The notes below the pieces were generated by a model. It did no database searches, had not been told where the DNA came from, and saw nothing but the letters and a program-made list of their open reading frames with translations. A program made the translations under genes and the position numbers. Positions 23,314 to 35,720 of a stretch of 64,000 nucleotides of DNA are shown here, piece after piece; within the stretch, counting starts at the first letter, position 1, and each line of letters begins with the position of its first letter. This DNA is from Polytrichum commune (lineage: Eukaryota; Streptophyta; Polytrichopsida; Polytrichales; Polytrichaceae): assembly GCA_950295325.1 (NCBI GenBank), contig OX485807.1, positions 19,127,666 to 19,191,665 on the forward strand, in the 5' to 3' direction.

Positions 23314-24295
23314 TTTATTTTATCCCACACACCGCAGCCTGATCTCTCATGTCATAAATATCAAAATTCCAGAAATGCAGCCGATCAAGGACCTGGCATA
23401 GTATTGTGCCACAAACAGAGTCCAGACATCTCTATATTCAAATGACAGACAGTAAGTCAACGAACCTATTAATATATCTCAAATCCAACTCTATAGTTGC
23501 ATCATTTCTCACCTTGTATATACAGCCCTCCTAGACTTCCCACTTGCCACCACAACAATTGCGACATCCTCGGCAGAACGTGAACGAATGTACTAGGCAA
23601 ACAGAACTTCTTCTAATTTTATGAATCATACATACTAATTATAATTAAGAGCTCGGCATGTCACGGATAACCATGCATCCTGCAAACTAACATAGTTATT
23701 GCTGATCACTTGGAAATTTGAATATACAGCAAGCAGCCTGGCCACGAGTGAGTAAGTTACAGCAAGATTACAATTTTATTAACTCCGAGAGGCGGGTAGC
23801 TAGTGTACACGTCACAATTACAGGTTACAAGTAAAGTATTCAGAATGTTTCAGAAGGATGTGCTCTCGATCATAGGCCGATGGGGGTCGATCTAGACGGT
23901 ACAATTTTAGGTTACACCAACAGATTGCAGTGCAATACTTGGTCGGCCTTGAAGTGCCAGGCCAACACAGCAATACTACACCACCACTATCTATCTAGCT
24001 AACTGTAGCCGACTTATACATAGTTAAGTAAATTAATCAGTGGGCAAGGGGGACTCGAACAAAACTAGCCATTCCCATTTGGGCGGTGCCATCGCCTCGT
24101 CAAGGCCGTCCGATGGTGGAGGATCGATGGCTTAGATTGAGGAAGCACAGGGGAGTTGGATGCGGAGGGTTATGTTCTAGGGAAGGAAGTGCGCGCCACC
24201 CTCTTGAGCTTCCCCAGTCTTGGTTAAGCGCCAGCCAGCTAGCCAGCCACCTCAGGTGCCAAATGGGATGTTACTGGGTTGAAGCCTCTGCGACT
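23314..24295. other. Downstream flank of the starch synthase gene
   Basis: This is the 3' side of the minus-strand starch synthase gene and probably includes its 3' UTR. No other gene, RNA or repeat is recognised. The open frame 24086-24514 (plus) overlaps the last exon in the opposite strand and is a shadow. Confidence 0.45.
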
Positions 24296-27200
24296 TCAGA
24301 CAATGGGGGTGAACGTGGCATTGTGGGCCTTGTCCACAGCTCTCTCGTACAGGTCGATGTATTGGTCCACAGGGGCAGCATCCCAGCTGAAGTCTATTCT
24401 CATCACAGTGTGCTGCAATTCCTTCCACCATTGCTTGCGCTCGTTGTAGTAATCCAATGCGCGATCAAGAGCATCCGACACAGACTGTTGCAATACAACA
24501 CGTTCACCAATTAATAAGCATAAATTTTCATGTTTCATTGGCCTTGTCACTAAGTTTACGAGGACACATGTACATGTAAGATGTTTTTTCACGGGAAAGG
24601 ATGGTGATGTTGTTGTTTCATGGTGGGCTGGATAATATATTAGATGTCCACAAAATTAAACCAAATGTTTGATTAACTTACTTGCTCATCAGGGTTGATG
24701 AATGTGAATCCGTTTCGCTTCTCAAGAGGAACTGCTTCGCAATCCACATCGAACACACTGCCACAAGTCCAAAAAATATACACAAGATTACTACAACCAT
24801 TGCATTAAGGCTATCCTAGTACTTTGGGTTGATATTGGGTTTTATTTCAACCTTGGTGACTGTTTGGCTATCTGCTGATTTTAAAGCACGAGTTTCTGGT
24901 AATGATTATCGTGTAACGAGTATTGTAGAGCCCAGGTTGTGAGTGGGTATTAACTTGTGAGTGGATTTACTTAGAGCTGAAATTGAAACTGTGAAGGTTG
25001 CTGGGGAAAAAAATGCTAACCTGTCAGCAAGGCCTCCTGTCTTGCGGACCACAGGGATGGCACCATACCTCATTGAATACAGCTGCAAAGCAAACACAGA
25101 TTTAATCAGATTCATGACAGATATCACCACAAAAATCCTTGGGTTTGAGGCACATGGGTCAATTCACATGCAGACCATATTAATTATTGCAATCAACAAA
25201 TTGATCTACTGAGAATAGAAGAAGCAGTTGAGTGAGGTGAATTTATCTAATGTGAAAGTCTTGCAGAAGTTGATGGAGGGATCAAACTAATTTACAGGGT
25301 GGTGCAGGGGGCTGTGGAATAATGACAAGTACCTGAGTGAGACCGCATGGCTCAAACATGGATGGGATCACAAAGATGTCCGCAGCTCCAAAAATGTTGT
25401 GGGTAAGGTTCTCTTCAACCCTCAGTACGAGTCGGATGTGAGGATGGTTCTCAAATTGGCGGGCAATGTCATCAAACTCTTCCTGCAATGTCCAATTTCC
25501 AAGGTAAATGCTAAAAATTTGAGGAATCATGGTAGAATATAATAAGAAAACAAACACTGGACGTACTCATGATTAAATATACTAATCTACTATGCATAAT
25601 TGGGGTGACATAAAGAGCATGATGGTTATGCACTTTTATTGGTGGTTCCTGTCTGATAAATTTACCTGGATGGCAGGGATTGGGCTGGTGCCTTGAAGGA
25701 CAAATTGGCCTCCCCGTGCCAAGGTGTGGAAGATGGCCTGACGAAGGAGGTGAACACCCTTTTGGGGCACAAGCCTGGAAACACAGCAAACCTGAAAAAT
25801 CACAATGTCTTCACATTAGAACACAAAATTTGATGTTTATTTTCAATTTTTTGCAAACTGATTGATGAAGCATCGATCCACTAACATGATCAAATAGTAC
25901 AGAAAGAATTAAAAGTGCGCAGTTTAATTTAAGGTGAAAATTAGGTGTAATTAATCAACCAGTATGTAATTATGATGATATGAATCACTTACCAGGGGTC
26001 TTTCCGCTTCACCATTCTCTTGGATTTGCAATCCCAAGCGTTGTCGAAGTTTGTTCTTGATCACCTGCTTATTCGTCAAGTTGTCCTCACTGAAGTGAAA
26101 TTCAAGGTGAGGATCTGTGGCAGGGTTCCAAACCTTCTCATCAATCCCATTCACAATTCCATGGAATTTCTTTGAGACACTGTTAATGGTGGTATGCAAC
26201 CCGGCTCCTCCCTGAATTACACCAGATGCAGAAATCAATTGTAAGTCACGAGTCAACATCTTTTTTCCCAGTAGGAACAACTTGCAGCAATATTTCATCG
26301 AGAAAGGTTAGACCGGCAGCATTTTTGAAGAACAATTAGGAATGTTAATGAAGACTGAATTGATTTATTACTTCCTCCTGAAGTTGGTCTTGTGCCTGTG
26401 TACAAAAGGTGAGGTCAGGATTTGGAAGATGTTTAATTTCCTACCTCCTGAGTTACAACCTCTTTGGCGTAAGTAGGAGAAACTGTTGTCACGAAGTCGG
26501 AGAAAAGGAGTCCACCCTGTCCACAAAGATTTCCAAGTCACAATTCAGTTTGAAAGTAGAGGGAACATACTAATAAAGAAATTGCTTAACCTATTTCCTG
26601 CAGTTTCTCTATATACTTTGCTAAACCCATTCATGTGTATAAGAAACAAATAACTAACTATTTGAAACTCACCTTCAGTAGATTGATCTTGTCAGGAACA
26701 ACATTGTCCTTGAAGTGATCCTTCTTGATGTGGTCCTTGAACCGGATGCCACAGGATGCAAGGGAGTCCATCGAACCCACTCCTTGGTGCTCAAAATTGT
26801 GGCATGTGAAAGCAATCTTGGAGTCCAAACCCAAGCCTGCGTAGATGCTCCTGTGCAGAGGCACCTGAAATATCCACAACAACCAATTTAGACAACATAA
26901 AGTCATAATTGAGCCAAGAACCTCAACTCACACATAAAAACCAAGATATGAGGAAACAATAATAACTAGCAGAAAACTCTTACCGCCATAGCCACAGGCC
27001 AATCGTGGCAGTGAATAATGTTGGGACGCTTCCCAAACTGCAGCAAAAACTCCAGTGCTGCCCGTGAGAAGTAGGTAAAGCGGTCAAAGTCATCGGGCTC
27101 ACTGTAGAACCTTTCACGGCCAAAGAAGTTCTTCGGGTGAAGTGTGTCGATGAAATACACCCAAAGACCTGCAGGTTGAATTTTTGGTCTTCAAGTTAGC

Positions 27201-29315
27201 AATTTTTTTTAAATGCCTATAATTGCATCAGTTAACACAGTTTGAACATCATGTAGAAATTGGAAACAGAAACAACTAAATGAGTCAACGTGTCATGATT
27301 ACCTTCAACCACGCCGGTCCAGACGATGTTCTTGTGCATCGCGCCATCATAGTAAGAGTAGAATTGCTTGTTCAATTTCTGCACAGATCGATGGAAGCAT
27401 AATAAATAAGAATTTTTTTTCCCCGATCAGATTCTAAGCATCATAAAAACTTCCTTCTCATACAGATGCATTAAGGATATATTGTTGAGGCACTTGCAGT
27501 ATTTGGTTGAAGAAAATAATTAAGGATTCTTGAGCTTCTAAGCAAATTAATGAATTACCTTGAGATTCTTGACAACACTGACGTCCATGCACTTGTACTT
27601 GGGAAGGATAACTTCCACTCGGTGGCCTCTCTTCTGGAGCGATTTACCCAGACCAGTAACAACGTCCCCTAATCCTCCCACCTGCCACACACACAACCAA
27701 ACCCCCACATCTTGTTAATAATCAGTCTCCTTGTTGTCAGCAAATATCTATCAATATTGCAGAGCTGATAATACCACGCTGAAAAGTCAGTAAACTTGAG
27801 GATTGATTACCAGCTAGTTATGATTAAGAATGTGCTGGTTGATAGCTTTGAAGGAATTAGTCATAATTACCTTGGCCACGGGCGCCATTTCGCTGGCGAG
27901 GTGCACAATATGATACCTTGGCCTGCCATAAAATCAATTTGAACACCATCATTAACCAGCTAATTCCCATTACTTAACACAAACAACCTTTTAGTGATGT
28001 TTATCAATCAATAACGAAACACCATTAAGCTGAAGACCATCAATGATGCAATCGTGAGGTTGATGGTGTTGGATATCTTAAGCTGACAAATCATTAGCTA
28101 GCTCATTAATTGATTGAATTTTTCTCAGGTGCTACAAATTAATTAGCATTCCTGATGATGTACCGAATTACAATTTTCACGGTTTGGAAATTACCTTTTC
28201 ACAGTGGGGCGTTCAAGAGAGTCCAGAAGGTCGGCCACAAGGTTTTCCACTTGCTTCTCTGGGACAGCGCCATAGGCACCCGTGGGAAGACGTCCAAGGA
28301 CATTGTACGGGGTCAACATGTTCCCGCGCATCATCAACTGCATCCACCAATATTCCCAATATAAATCATTTGTCAGCTTTTTAAGCACTGTATGCAGGAA
28401 CTTTTCGATGCTTTGTACTTGCAGGGTTAATGTTCTTCAGATGGGCGCGGCATCAATTTCAATGTATAACCAACATTAATGTACCACTCACAATCTCCTT
28501 GGAAAGAAAAGCTATCCACCAACGGCCAAAGCCGTGGGGTACTACTTAGCAAGGGGCCCACAAAGTGCTAGCTCGAAGTACGAGCTAGCTAGCTAAGCTC
28601 AAGAAGATGAACCGCCAATTAGAAACAATAGACTCATCCGGATCAGGTCGAACTTGGAATTACCTGTTCGGCAGTGATTCCAGCGTCTTGGATTTGTGGC
28701 ATGGCCAACTCTAGTCCTCTTGCAGACGCAATTTCTGCGAACACACCCAATTCACCACATCAGATCATCCGTCAAAGTCGAAGCTCCAAGAGGTTCTAAA
28801 TACTACTACCGCAGAACTCAATAAACAATGTTAAATTTCTCTAAGTCATCATCAGCACATTCATACTTGCAGGCCATAGAATGCATTGCGCACGATAAAA
28901 CTTGAGATTACAGCATATATTGATTAAGATGACAATCCAGACATCAACACTGCATGCATGAATAGTAATACATTTCAATTAGTGGGGCTCCACTTTCATA
29001 TCATGATGATGTAAAATGCATGTACATGTATGCTACAGAAGAATTGAGTATTTGAATTCAGCAATACTCAGGACACATCGTAATGTAACAAAGTACTATT
29101 TGCTTTCTAAGATGCAAAAAGTCACATTTCAATACACATTCAGCTGAAGAAGATTCCTAGATTTGTAAAATTCCTACATATCTGGTTAATTCAATATATG
29201 TTTTCATCAACACACATTCAATTCACTTGCAGTTAAGAATAAAATAATGCTATGTGCACTCACGGACTGATGCGTGATCTTCGGTGGCAACAGAGCGAAA
29301 TCGTGCAGCTTCCAT
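24296..29315 (-). CDS. Starch synthase, SSIV-like (ADP-glucose glycosyltransferase, GT5)
   Basis: Fifteen coding exons join in one frame to 595 residues: 29315-29264, 28734-28664, 28337-28195, 27922-27871, 27681-27559, 27378-27303, 27168-26984, 26864-26673, 26516-26445, 26211-25993, 25791-25666, 25482-25333, 25082-25021, 24757-24682, 24484-24296. Residues 106-112 are KVGGLGD, the ADP-glucose site. HCHDW is at about 225-229, then SRLVPQKG, FEPCGLTQ (480-487) and the second glycine loop RKTGGLAD (500-507). The enzyme adds glucose from ADP-glucose to alpha-1,4-glucan in plastids; SSIV helps initiate starch granules. SSIV is favoured over SSIII by HLASEMAPVAKVGGLGD, the EFDDIARQF region and the IDFSW tail. 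No frameshift or lost catalytic motif is seen. Only about 90 residues precede the catalytic domain and I see none of the long coiled coil of typical SSIV. The start (29315) is the first ATG in an exon open further upstream, so the N-terminus is uncertain; SSV is an alternative. Confidence 0.92.
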
Positions 29316-30231
29316 GTGTATGTGTTTGATTCCTTGAACCTGCACGTCAATAACCTTCAAGGAACCTCCGATCACACCGGAGTCAGACAACTAAGTCGAG
29401 GACACCGCCAGATTGCTGGAGTTGTTTGTACCCTCACCACCACCACCACCACCACCAAGCTCGCTTTTTTTCCCCTTCCGATCGATTGATCGGTCGGTCG
29501 ACTATCAGTCACAAGTCTGCGAGTCACAAGTCACAAGTGCAGGAGCTATGGTCAAGATTCAGGTTACTGTAACTGGAATTAGCTGCTGGGCACTACTAGT
29601 TTTGTGCAGGTTGAATCTGCAGCAGTAGTCACACTGTCACTCACTACTGGAGCAAATATGAAACTGATCTCTCAAACTGAATCTCAATCTGCCCAAATTG
29701 CAGCAGAAAGCTTGCAGTGATGATGATGGATCGCAAAAAAAAAAACACAGCAATTCACAGAACTCCACTTGATCCACAGCTACTGAGGCACACTGCTTCA
29801 AGATGATCCTAAGTTGTTGAACTTCCAACTTCTTGCAGCTTGGTCAGGGTTTCAGGTGATTCAGTCCACTTGGTATGATCAGATATTGCACCCCCAGAAG
29901 ATAGTACATCAGCTGTTTAGAATCACTGATTTGGAGAACAGCACTGAGTAACTTAGGATTGAGCTGCGGATTGATGAGATTCAGTTTCTAGTGCAGATAG
30001 ATAGCCTCACAAGATGATGATACACAGTATTGATCCAAACAAGCCAACAAGCTTCTGATGATATGATTCTTCAACTAATTCACACAGACAACACTAGTAG
30101 TTGTGATGGATGATCGAAGTCCACAGCGAGTTTCTGATGAGTAGTACTGGCCACTGGAGGAGCTGTGGAACTGTATCTACAACTGAAACCCTGGCTGCAA
30201 GAGTTGAGCTCTTCCGCCTCTGCACTTGATG

Positions 30232-30239
30232 TTATATAG
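30232..30239 (-). promoter_or_regulatory. TATA box for the starch synthase gene
   Basis: The minus strand reads CTATATAA here, about 0.9 kb before the first coding exon used. Transcription would begin near 30200. The stretch down to 29340 has no long open frame and would be a 5' UTR with at least one intron. It contains a short upstream open frame starting near 29910. Confidence 0.5.
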
Positions 30240-30499
30240 CCCTGTCTGCAGGCTGCCACAAAACTAATTTTTTATTCACTCCTAATAGTAACACTACTAC
30301 TACCAGAGAGCATTCGGGATGGATGGTTCAGATGCTCCACTCCCACTTGTCACGCACTCGCATTCCCCCCGCAAGATCAGCCAACTGTTTTTTCTTTTAA
30401 TAAAATTTTAATTCCTTCCCGTTGAATGTGTTGATTGCGTCTCACGAGTATCTTTGACAGGTGCACATTACTGTGTTGAGGGTTTAATTCCTAGACACT

Positions 30500-30820
30500 G
30501 GTACTTAGAGCAGGTTCAATTTAGGTAAACTGGTAGGTATAGCATCATATTTAGAGGTTGGGGGATGAATTAAAGAAGTTGATATACCCCATGTTTCTCC
30601 GATCATCAACTGTGTTGACCAATGAATAATGCCTTGTATTTGATCAATGAAAAAACAAGGTGAGCTATGTACATTAGTTAGCCGAGCTTTATTCAATAAT
30701 ATATTGCGCACTAATTTGTATAGAGCAGGTTAGTCAAATTCTAGACTGGTGAGTATACCTACTAGCACTGTATTCAGAGGTTGGTCGGCAGATGAATTAG
30801 GAGTAAAGTTATACACCCTG
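30500..30820. repeat. Diverged direct repeat (about 95 bp, spaced 215 bp)
   Basis: 30507-30600 and 30723-30820 share 'agagcaggtt', 'actggtRagtat', 'atattYagaggttgg' and 'agatgaattaR', with many changes. This may be part of a worn repeat; the ends are not defined. Confidence 0.4.
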
Positions 30821-33800
30821 TTCGAGTAACTGAGAAATATCAAATCTTGTGGACCATAGTTCATATATGCGTCAAATCGTGTGAACCATACATAAAATTA
30901 CTAGAACATTTCTGGTTTTGCATCAACAAACAAGAAAGTGTGGATGTTTCCCCTACATTGCTAGCGGTTGGGGCGAAGAAAGATTGGAGAGGATGAAACT
31001 TGTAGCAATAAAGCTTTTGAGGTGGCCAGAGGCAAGAAGAAGATTCAAAAGTGGCATGGAGTCGGGCACTGTACAACTTTTAGCATATTCGGCCACGGGT
31101 AATAGTGTGGAACAACCAAATTCGAGATTCACTGTTGATTCCAACCGCATACTAAATATCACGGCCTCTGTAGCGCAACAAACAAAAACTTGGATATATA
31201 TCACCCTCTTGGATTGTTTCACTTCGCAGCTATGCAGATAGTAGTATAGAGTGCTAGTTAATTTCCACCAGAATCTTGAATTAATAGTTTCAGTGTGAAC
31301 CTGACTTCCCCTGCCTCATTGTGCATCAAGTTAGATCTCAAACTTTGTGCATTAAACTACATACCTATGCCAAGGTATACAAAAGACTCAGAAGATCAGG
31401 GAGTGAAATGAATCCTTATGTCTTAACTTACTTACAACTTTCACCAAATTTTGTAAGGATTTGTCAAGCTTCAATGGCATAATATAACAATAGTAAGAGG
31501 TACACTTTGTAATATTTAAATAGATCCATTTTTTGTCATAATATGTCTAGCTCATTATAGTGCCAAATATTGCATAAGTAACCCCCTCCCCCCCCCCCCT
31601 TCACTCACCCAAAATCAACTCACAAATGAACTAGATAACCAATGAGAAAGTGGTGAGTCATCCATCTAATTGAGCTGGTTATTAATCATAACCGATCAAT
31701 TCATGGACAAAATATAAGAATTATGAACAATATTGCACCTCCATGGATGAACAGTTGTGACAAGTTTTGTTAACCTGCATCCTCTTGGATGCTCAATCAA
31801 TTTGATAGAGATTCAGTGTCCCATGAAATGAAATTGTTGCTTAATGTTAGATTTTGTAGAGCTTTATTTTAAGCTTGCACGGGTAACATTGGTGCCCTTT
31901 GGGCAATGTTCAATGGAACCAAGTTTTCAACACTACGTTTGAGAGAGAACAACATGTTAATTATGAAATATTATACAAAACAGTAGTTAATTTCAATAGT
32001 TGACATAACAGGGAGGTCTAAACAATCGTTAAAGAGAAAAACAAATCTTCAATCTGAATTCGACTCATAGCTTTTACATCTCTACTCCAATCCCGAAACT
32101 TGAAATGAAAACCCACGTAATTCCCAATTGCGAGACATACGTGACAATTCCAAATCCAGTCCATGTGAAGTTGGATGTGCCCCCAGTCAATATACCTTAC
32201 ACGATGATCATGACATTTTCAAATCATCACAATGTAAACATGGAAGCTCACTTCATCGTTCACATATTCTTCAACATTTATCCTGAACTAGCTAATTATC
32301 AGGAATCAAGGGAAGTGAAATCTGCTTTCATCACAAGTTCAGAACCTACACTGAACTTGACATTGAGTGCCACTTAATATTTGAATTTACACAATGCTTC
32401 ATCGTTTTACTACTGATGTCATGTTTTACCAAGTAACGTTGTTAATGTTCTGTAACATCCAAACAACGGATTCAACATTTGTTAATCAAATACGAGATAC
32501 ACAGGAAACAGCAGGTATAGCATTGTGTGATCTCAAATAGTAAGTGACACTAAATATGATATTTAGTGTAGTTTAAAGCCCTTGTCTCGCAAACCAAAGC
32601 AGTGTTATGGTCACGCAAGGTCGGGTGGCAAAATGAACGTCTGCCCTTTCTTTGTCTCCATTGACCAGAGTCAGCTTACAGAATACGCATGGGTGCATAA
32701 CCAAGAGCTTTCAGTGCCGGTGGGCCATGCTCACATTCAATCACGGGTACGTGGAAGCTCTCGATCGATCGATCGATCGTCCATCAAAATTTCGATGCTC
32801 GATGTTCGAAGAGTGTCCAATCACAATGTTTTTTTTTCACAGGTCGGCCGCTGAAAAAAGTGAGGTCCTCAGTGCTTCCTTGAGTTGAAGGGACTGGGTA
32901 CTACTAACGGTAGTTGTCACTGTGGTGTTCCGAATTTCAATATTCTGAATTATCTGTAACAAAGTAACTTCAATCACACTTGGAGGATTGACACATGAAA
33001 ACTGGCACAGAATTCGGCAGACTTAAAAACATGTTTAATATTGCCCAAGCTGCTTTGGTTGAGGTCCAGTGGCAACTTCGCAATCTGGACACGGTCTTGT
33101 AGAGGGCTCTCTCTATTCCAACGAAACGTAAGTAGATCTCCTTCGAGTTTTTGCCACGTGGCAATCCTACATTGGATGGGACCCTCGTGAATCCGATGTG
33201 GAGAAATAGGTTTCGGCACCGGGAAAGTTGAAAGAGAGCGCTCTCGATGGTGGTACTTTTGGCTACACCGTTGTGGTCATATAGGTGCCCATCGGGCGTT
33301 TATCTCATTGGGAGAACACTTAAGGCGTGTCACGGGCCTTACGTGGTCACTCTTCTTGATTGGACACCTAGTATTTGAGTGGTATATGAGAAGGCTAGTG
33401 ATTATGAGCGGACAACATTTCGACACATGTTACAATGAGATTGGACTGTGTGCTCAAAATATGTACAACATTCTAGAATCACTAGGTAATATTGAAAGAA
33501 TGTCCAAGGGTGTTTCCATATAGGATACGTGGTGATTTGTATGACCCTCCAACAAGCATTGTAGTGATATTTTACGTAATCTATGGTATTGCAATTATTA
33601 AAAAGAGGAGGTGAAAATAAAATCACATGACGTGACAATGGTGATTAGATATTTGTGGTATGTATTTGAGTTTATACAAACTTGATTGAAACGTTCCAAC
33701 TTATCCATGGAACCACAAATATCTTGATTACAGGTGGAACAACGAATATAGTAAATGGACCAATTTTAAATAGGGTCACTTTTGGCCACTTTCAGTTGAA

Positions 33801-35130
33801 AACCTCAATAAGTAATCTTAGACCCTTCTCCATATGGCATCATTAGGCTTAGATTGGGGCTCTCCAATCCTTAAGGGCTAGAATTGTAGAGGGGCATGTG
33901 CAATCACTTACAAAGAAAGAGGACTTTTATATTGATTTCCTAATTTTTAGATCTCAATTCTGAAGATCGTTTCTGAAAGTTGAGGATCCACATGAGTTTG
34001 AGTTCATGTTTGCAAATAGTTTGAGCCACTTTGTATGAAATGTCACACTTTATGCATCCACATATAACAATAACAATAACTAATTGAGGCAATTCCTACA
34101 TTTGTGGGACTTCCTTATCATAAGTTATTGTATGGCGTAGCTTTATCTTCAAGGTTCTTAAAGAAAGATCATGAAAGAGGAAATTTATTCAAGAGGGTTT
34201 TGCACACAATCACAATTTATCCATTATTATACACACATCGGTTTTAGTAAAGTGGAAGAAGAAGGTTTCCTTAGATTCAACATCTATTTCTCCCTTTATT
34301 CTATCAAGGTGTCCGATGCTTTTTTGGAATATGGGATATGAAACAAGTGAGATACATTTACCCAAAAAACAACACATAACTCAAATCCAACACTATGATG
34401 AATGTGCCCTTGTCGTATATATTTTGGGGCTTCATGCCTACTTTAGAAGAGTGGAATGCACGATGATAAGGTTGAGCCCCATTCTAAAAAGTCTAAGCTA
34501 ATTACACCTATTACGTATTTCTGCGGGTAGAGGGTTGAAGTAGGTCTTTATAGTGTGGCTCACGCCAATGTGCACATTGTGGAGATTTAGAGTGATCCCG
34601 GATATTTTTGGGAGTTGTAAATGCTCCGGTGGATGTCTCCCATTTGCATGCGACCTCCTAGGCCTCTCTAGTCATGGCCGCCTCATATCATCATCTCAAT
34701 TCCATCCGTTATTTGCAATTCTCAAGGTCTAGACCCCAACATGTCAAATGATGCCCATATTCTCAACTCTTGGGAAATGTAGCTTAATTTGATCTGTTTG
34801 GCATTTCAAGGTCTCGAGGCTTGTTACACATCACATGCTACCAATGAAAGTGAAGTCAAATGGTAATAAGATAACATCACAAAACAAACATCACTACACA
34901 TTAATAATATGCATTCACAACCAAAGATTCCTTCTAGGAAACCGTGAACTAATTCAAAACTTCATGGCCAACATCTTGGAACTTTACAACACACATGTGT
35001 AAACCATCCTTATACAACCCACACCCATAGAATACAAAGTCAGATTCACAAAAGTATGGTAAACTCCGGCAAACAACCCCGAAACCAACCTCATCAACCT
35101 TTCACAACTATTATATAACTCTTCTCCCTT
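30821..35130. other. Intergenic DNA without a recognised gene
   Basis: Short open frames (such as 30918-31241 and 32105-32377) show no domain or splice partners. A small foldback of about 150 bp lies at 33099-33246 ('agagggctctct' against 'agagagcgctctc', with 'gccacgtggc' inside). A C-run lies at 31585-31600 and a CGAT microsatellite at 32760-32779. The rest looks like unrecognised AT-rich DNA. Confidence 0.4.
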
Positions 35131-35165
35131 ACATGTTCTACCACACAAATACTCCCAAATACAAC

Positions 35166-35720
35166 CCACAACAATGCATAAACACAAATGACTCTTTTAT
35201 ACTACTAGATGAATACAATATAGGAAACAATGCCAACTCAGGAGTGTATAATTCAAAAAATGACCTCCGCACTGTAGAAAGACTCCCTGGACTACCGAGC
35301 ATATTACGCACGGAACTCTACGCCCTATTCCTTGCCCTCACTGCCACAAAAGACCACCTGCAAGACACCTTCATATATACCGACAACCTTAATAACATAT
35401 ACCTCATTAATAAACACATCCACCACCCATCATCCTAACACAATCACCCCAATAAACTACTCATCTCAGCCACAGCCCACCGATTTCTATGGACCAAACA
35501 CAACATAATAATACAAAAAGTCAAAGCACACATTGGAATCTTGGGCAATGAAATCGCAAATCAACCAGCAAACAAAGAAACCGCCCGCAACAAACCCGTC
35601 CCTACACCCCACATACATATAGCACTCACCATACCTTATTGGCCCAACATAATCATGAGATGCAAACACCAAGAAGTAAAGAAAAGAAAAGAAAATTCAA
35701 CGTTTGTTCTTATTACTCAC
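35166..35720 (+). pseudogene. LINE retrotransposon fragment: RNase H domain
   Basis: One plus-strand frame, broken by a TAA at 35436, reads through an RNase H-like domain: SILRTELYALFLALTA (the motif Glu), IYTDNLNNIYLI (a motif Asp) and KVKAHIGILGNEIAN (the conserved His/GNE end). The first Asp motif is degraded (NTNDSF). The strand is unusually rich in A and C. It is a dead fragment with no reverse transcriptase beside it. Confidence 0.65.

Noticed and set aside
24086-24514. 142-codon open frame on the plus strand
   Set aside because: It overlaps the last starch synthase exon on the other strand and has no domain of its own.
33099-33246. Small foldback with 'agagggctctct' ends
   Set aside because: The arms pair imperfectly and no target-site duplication is visible, so I did not list it as a defined element.
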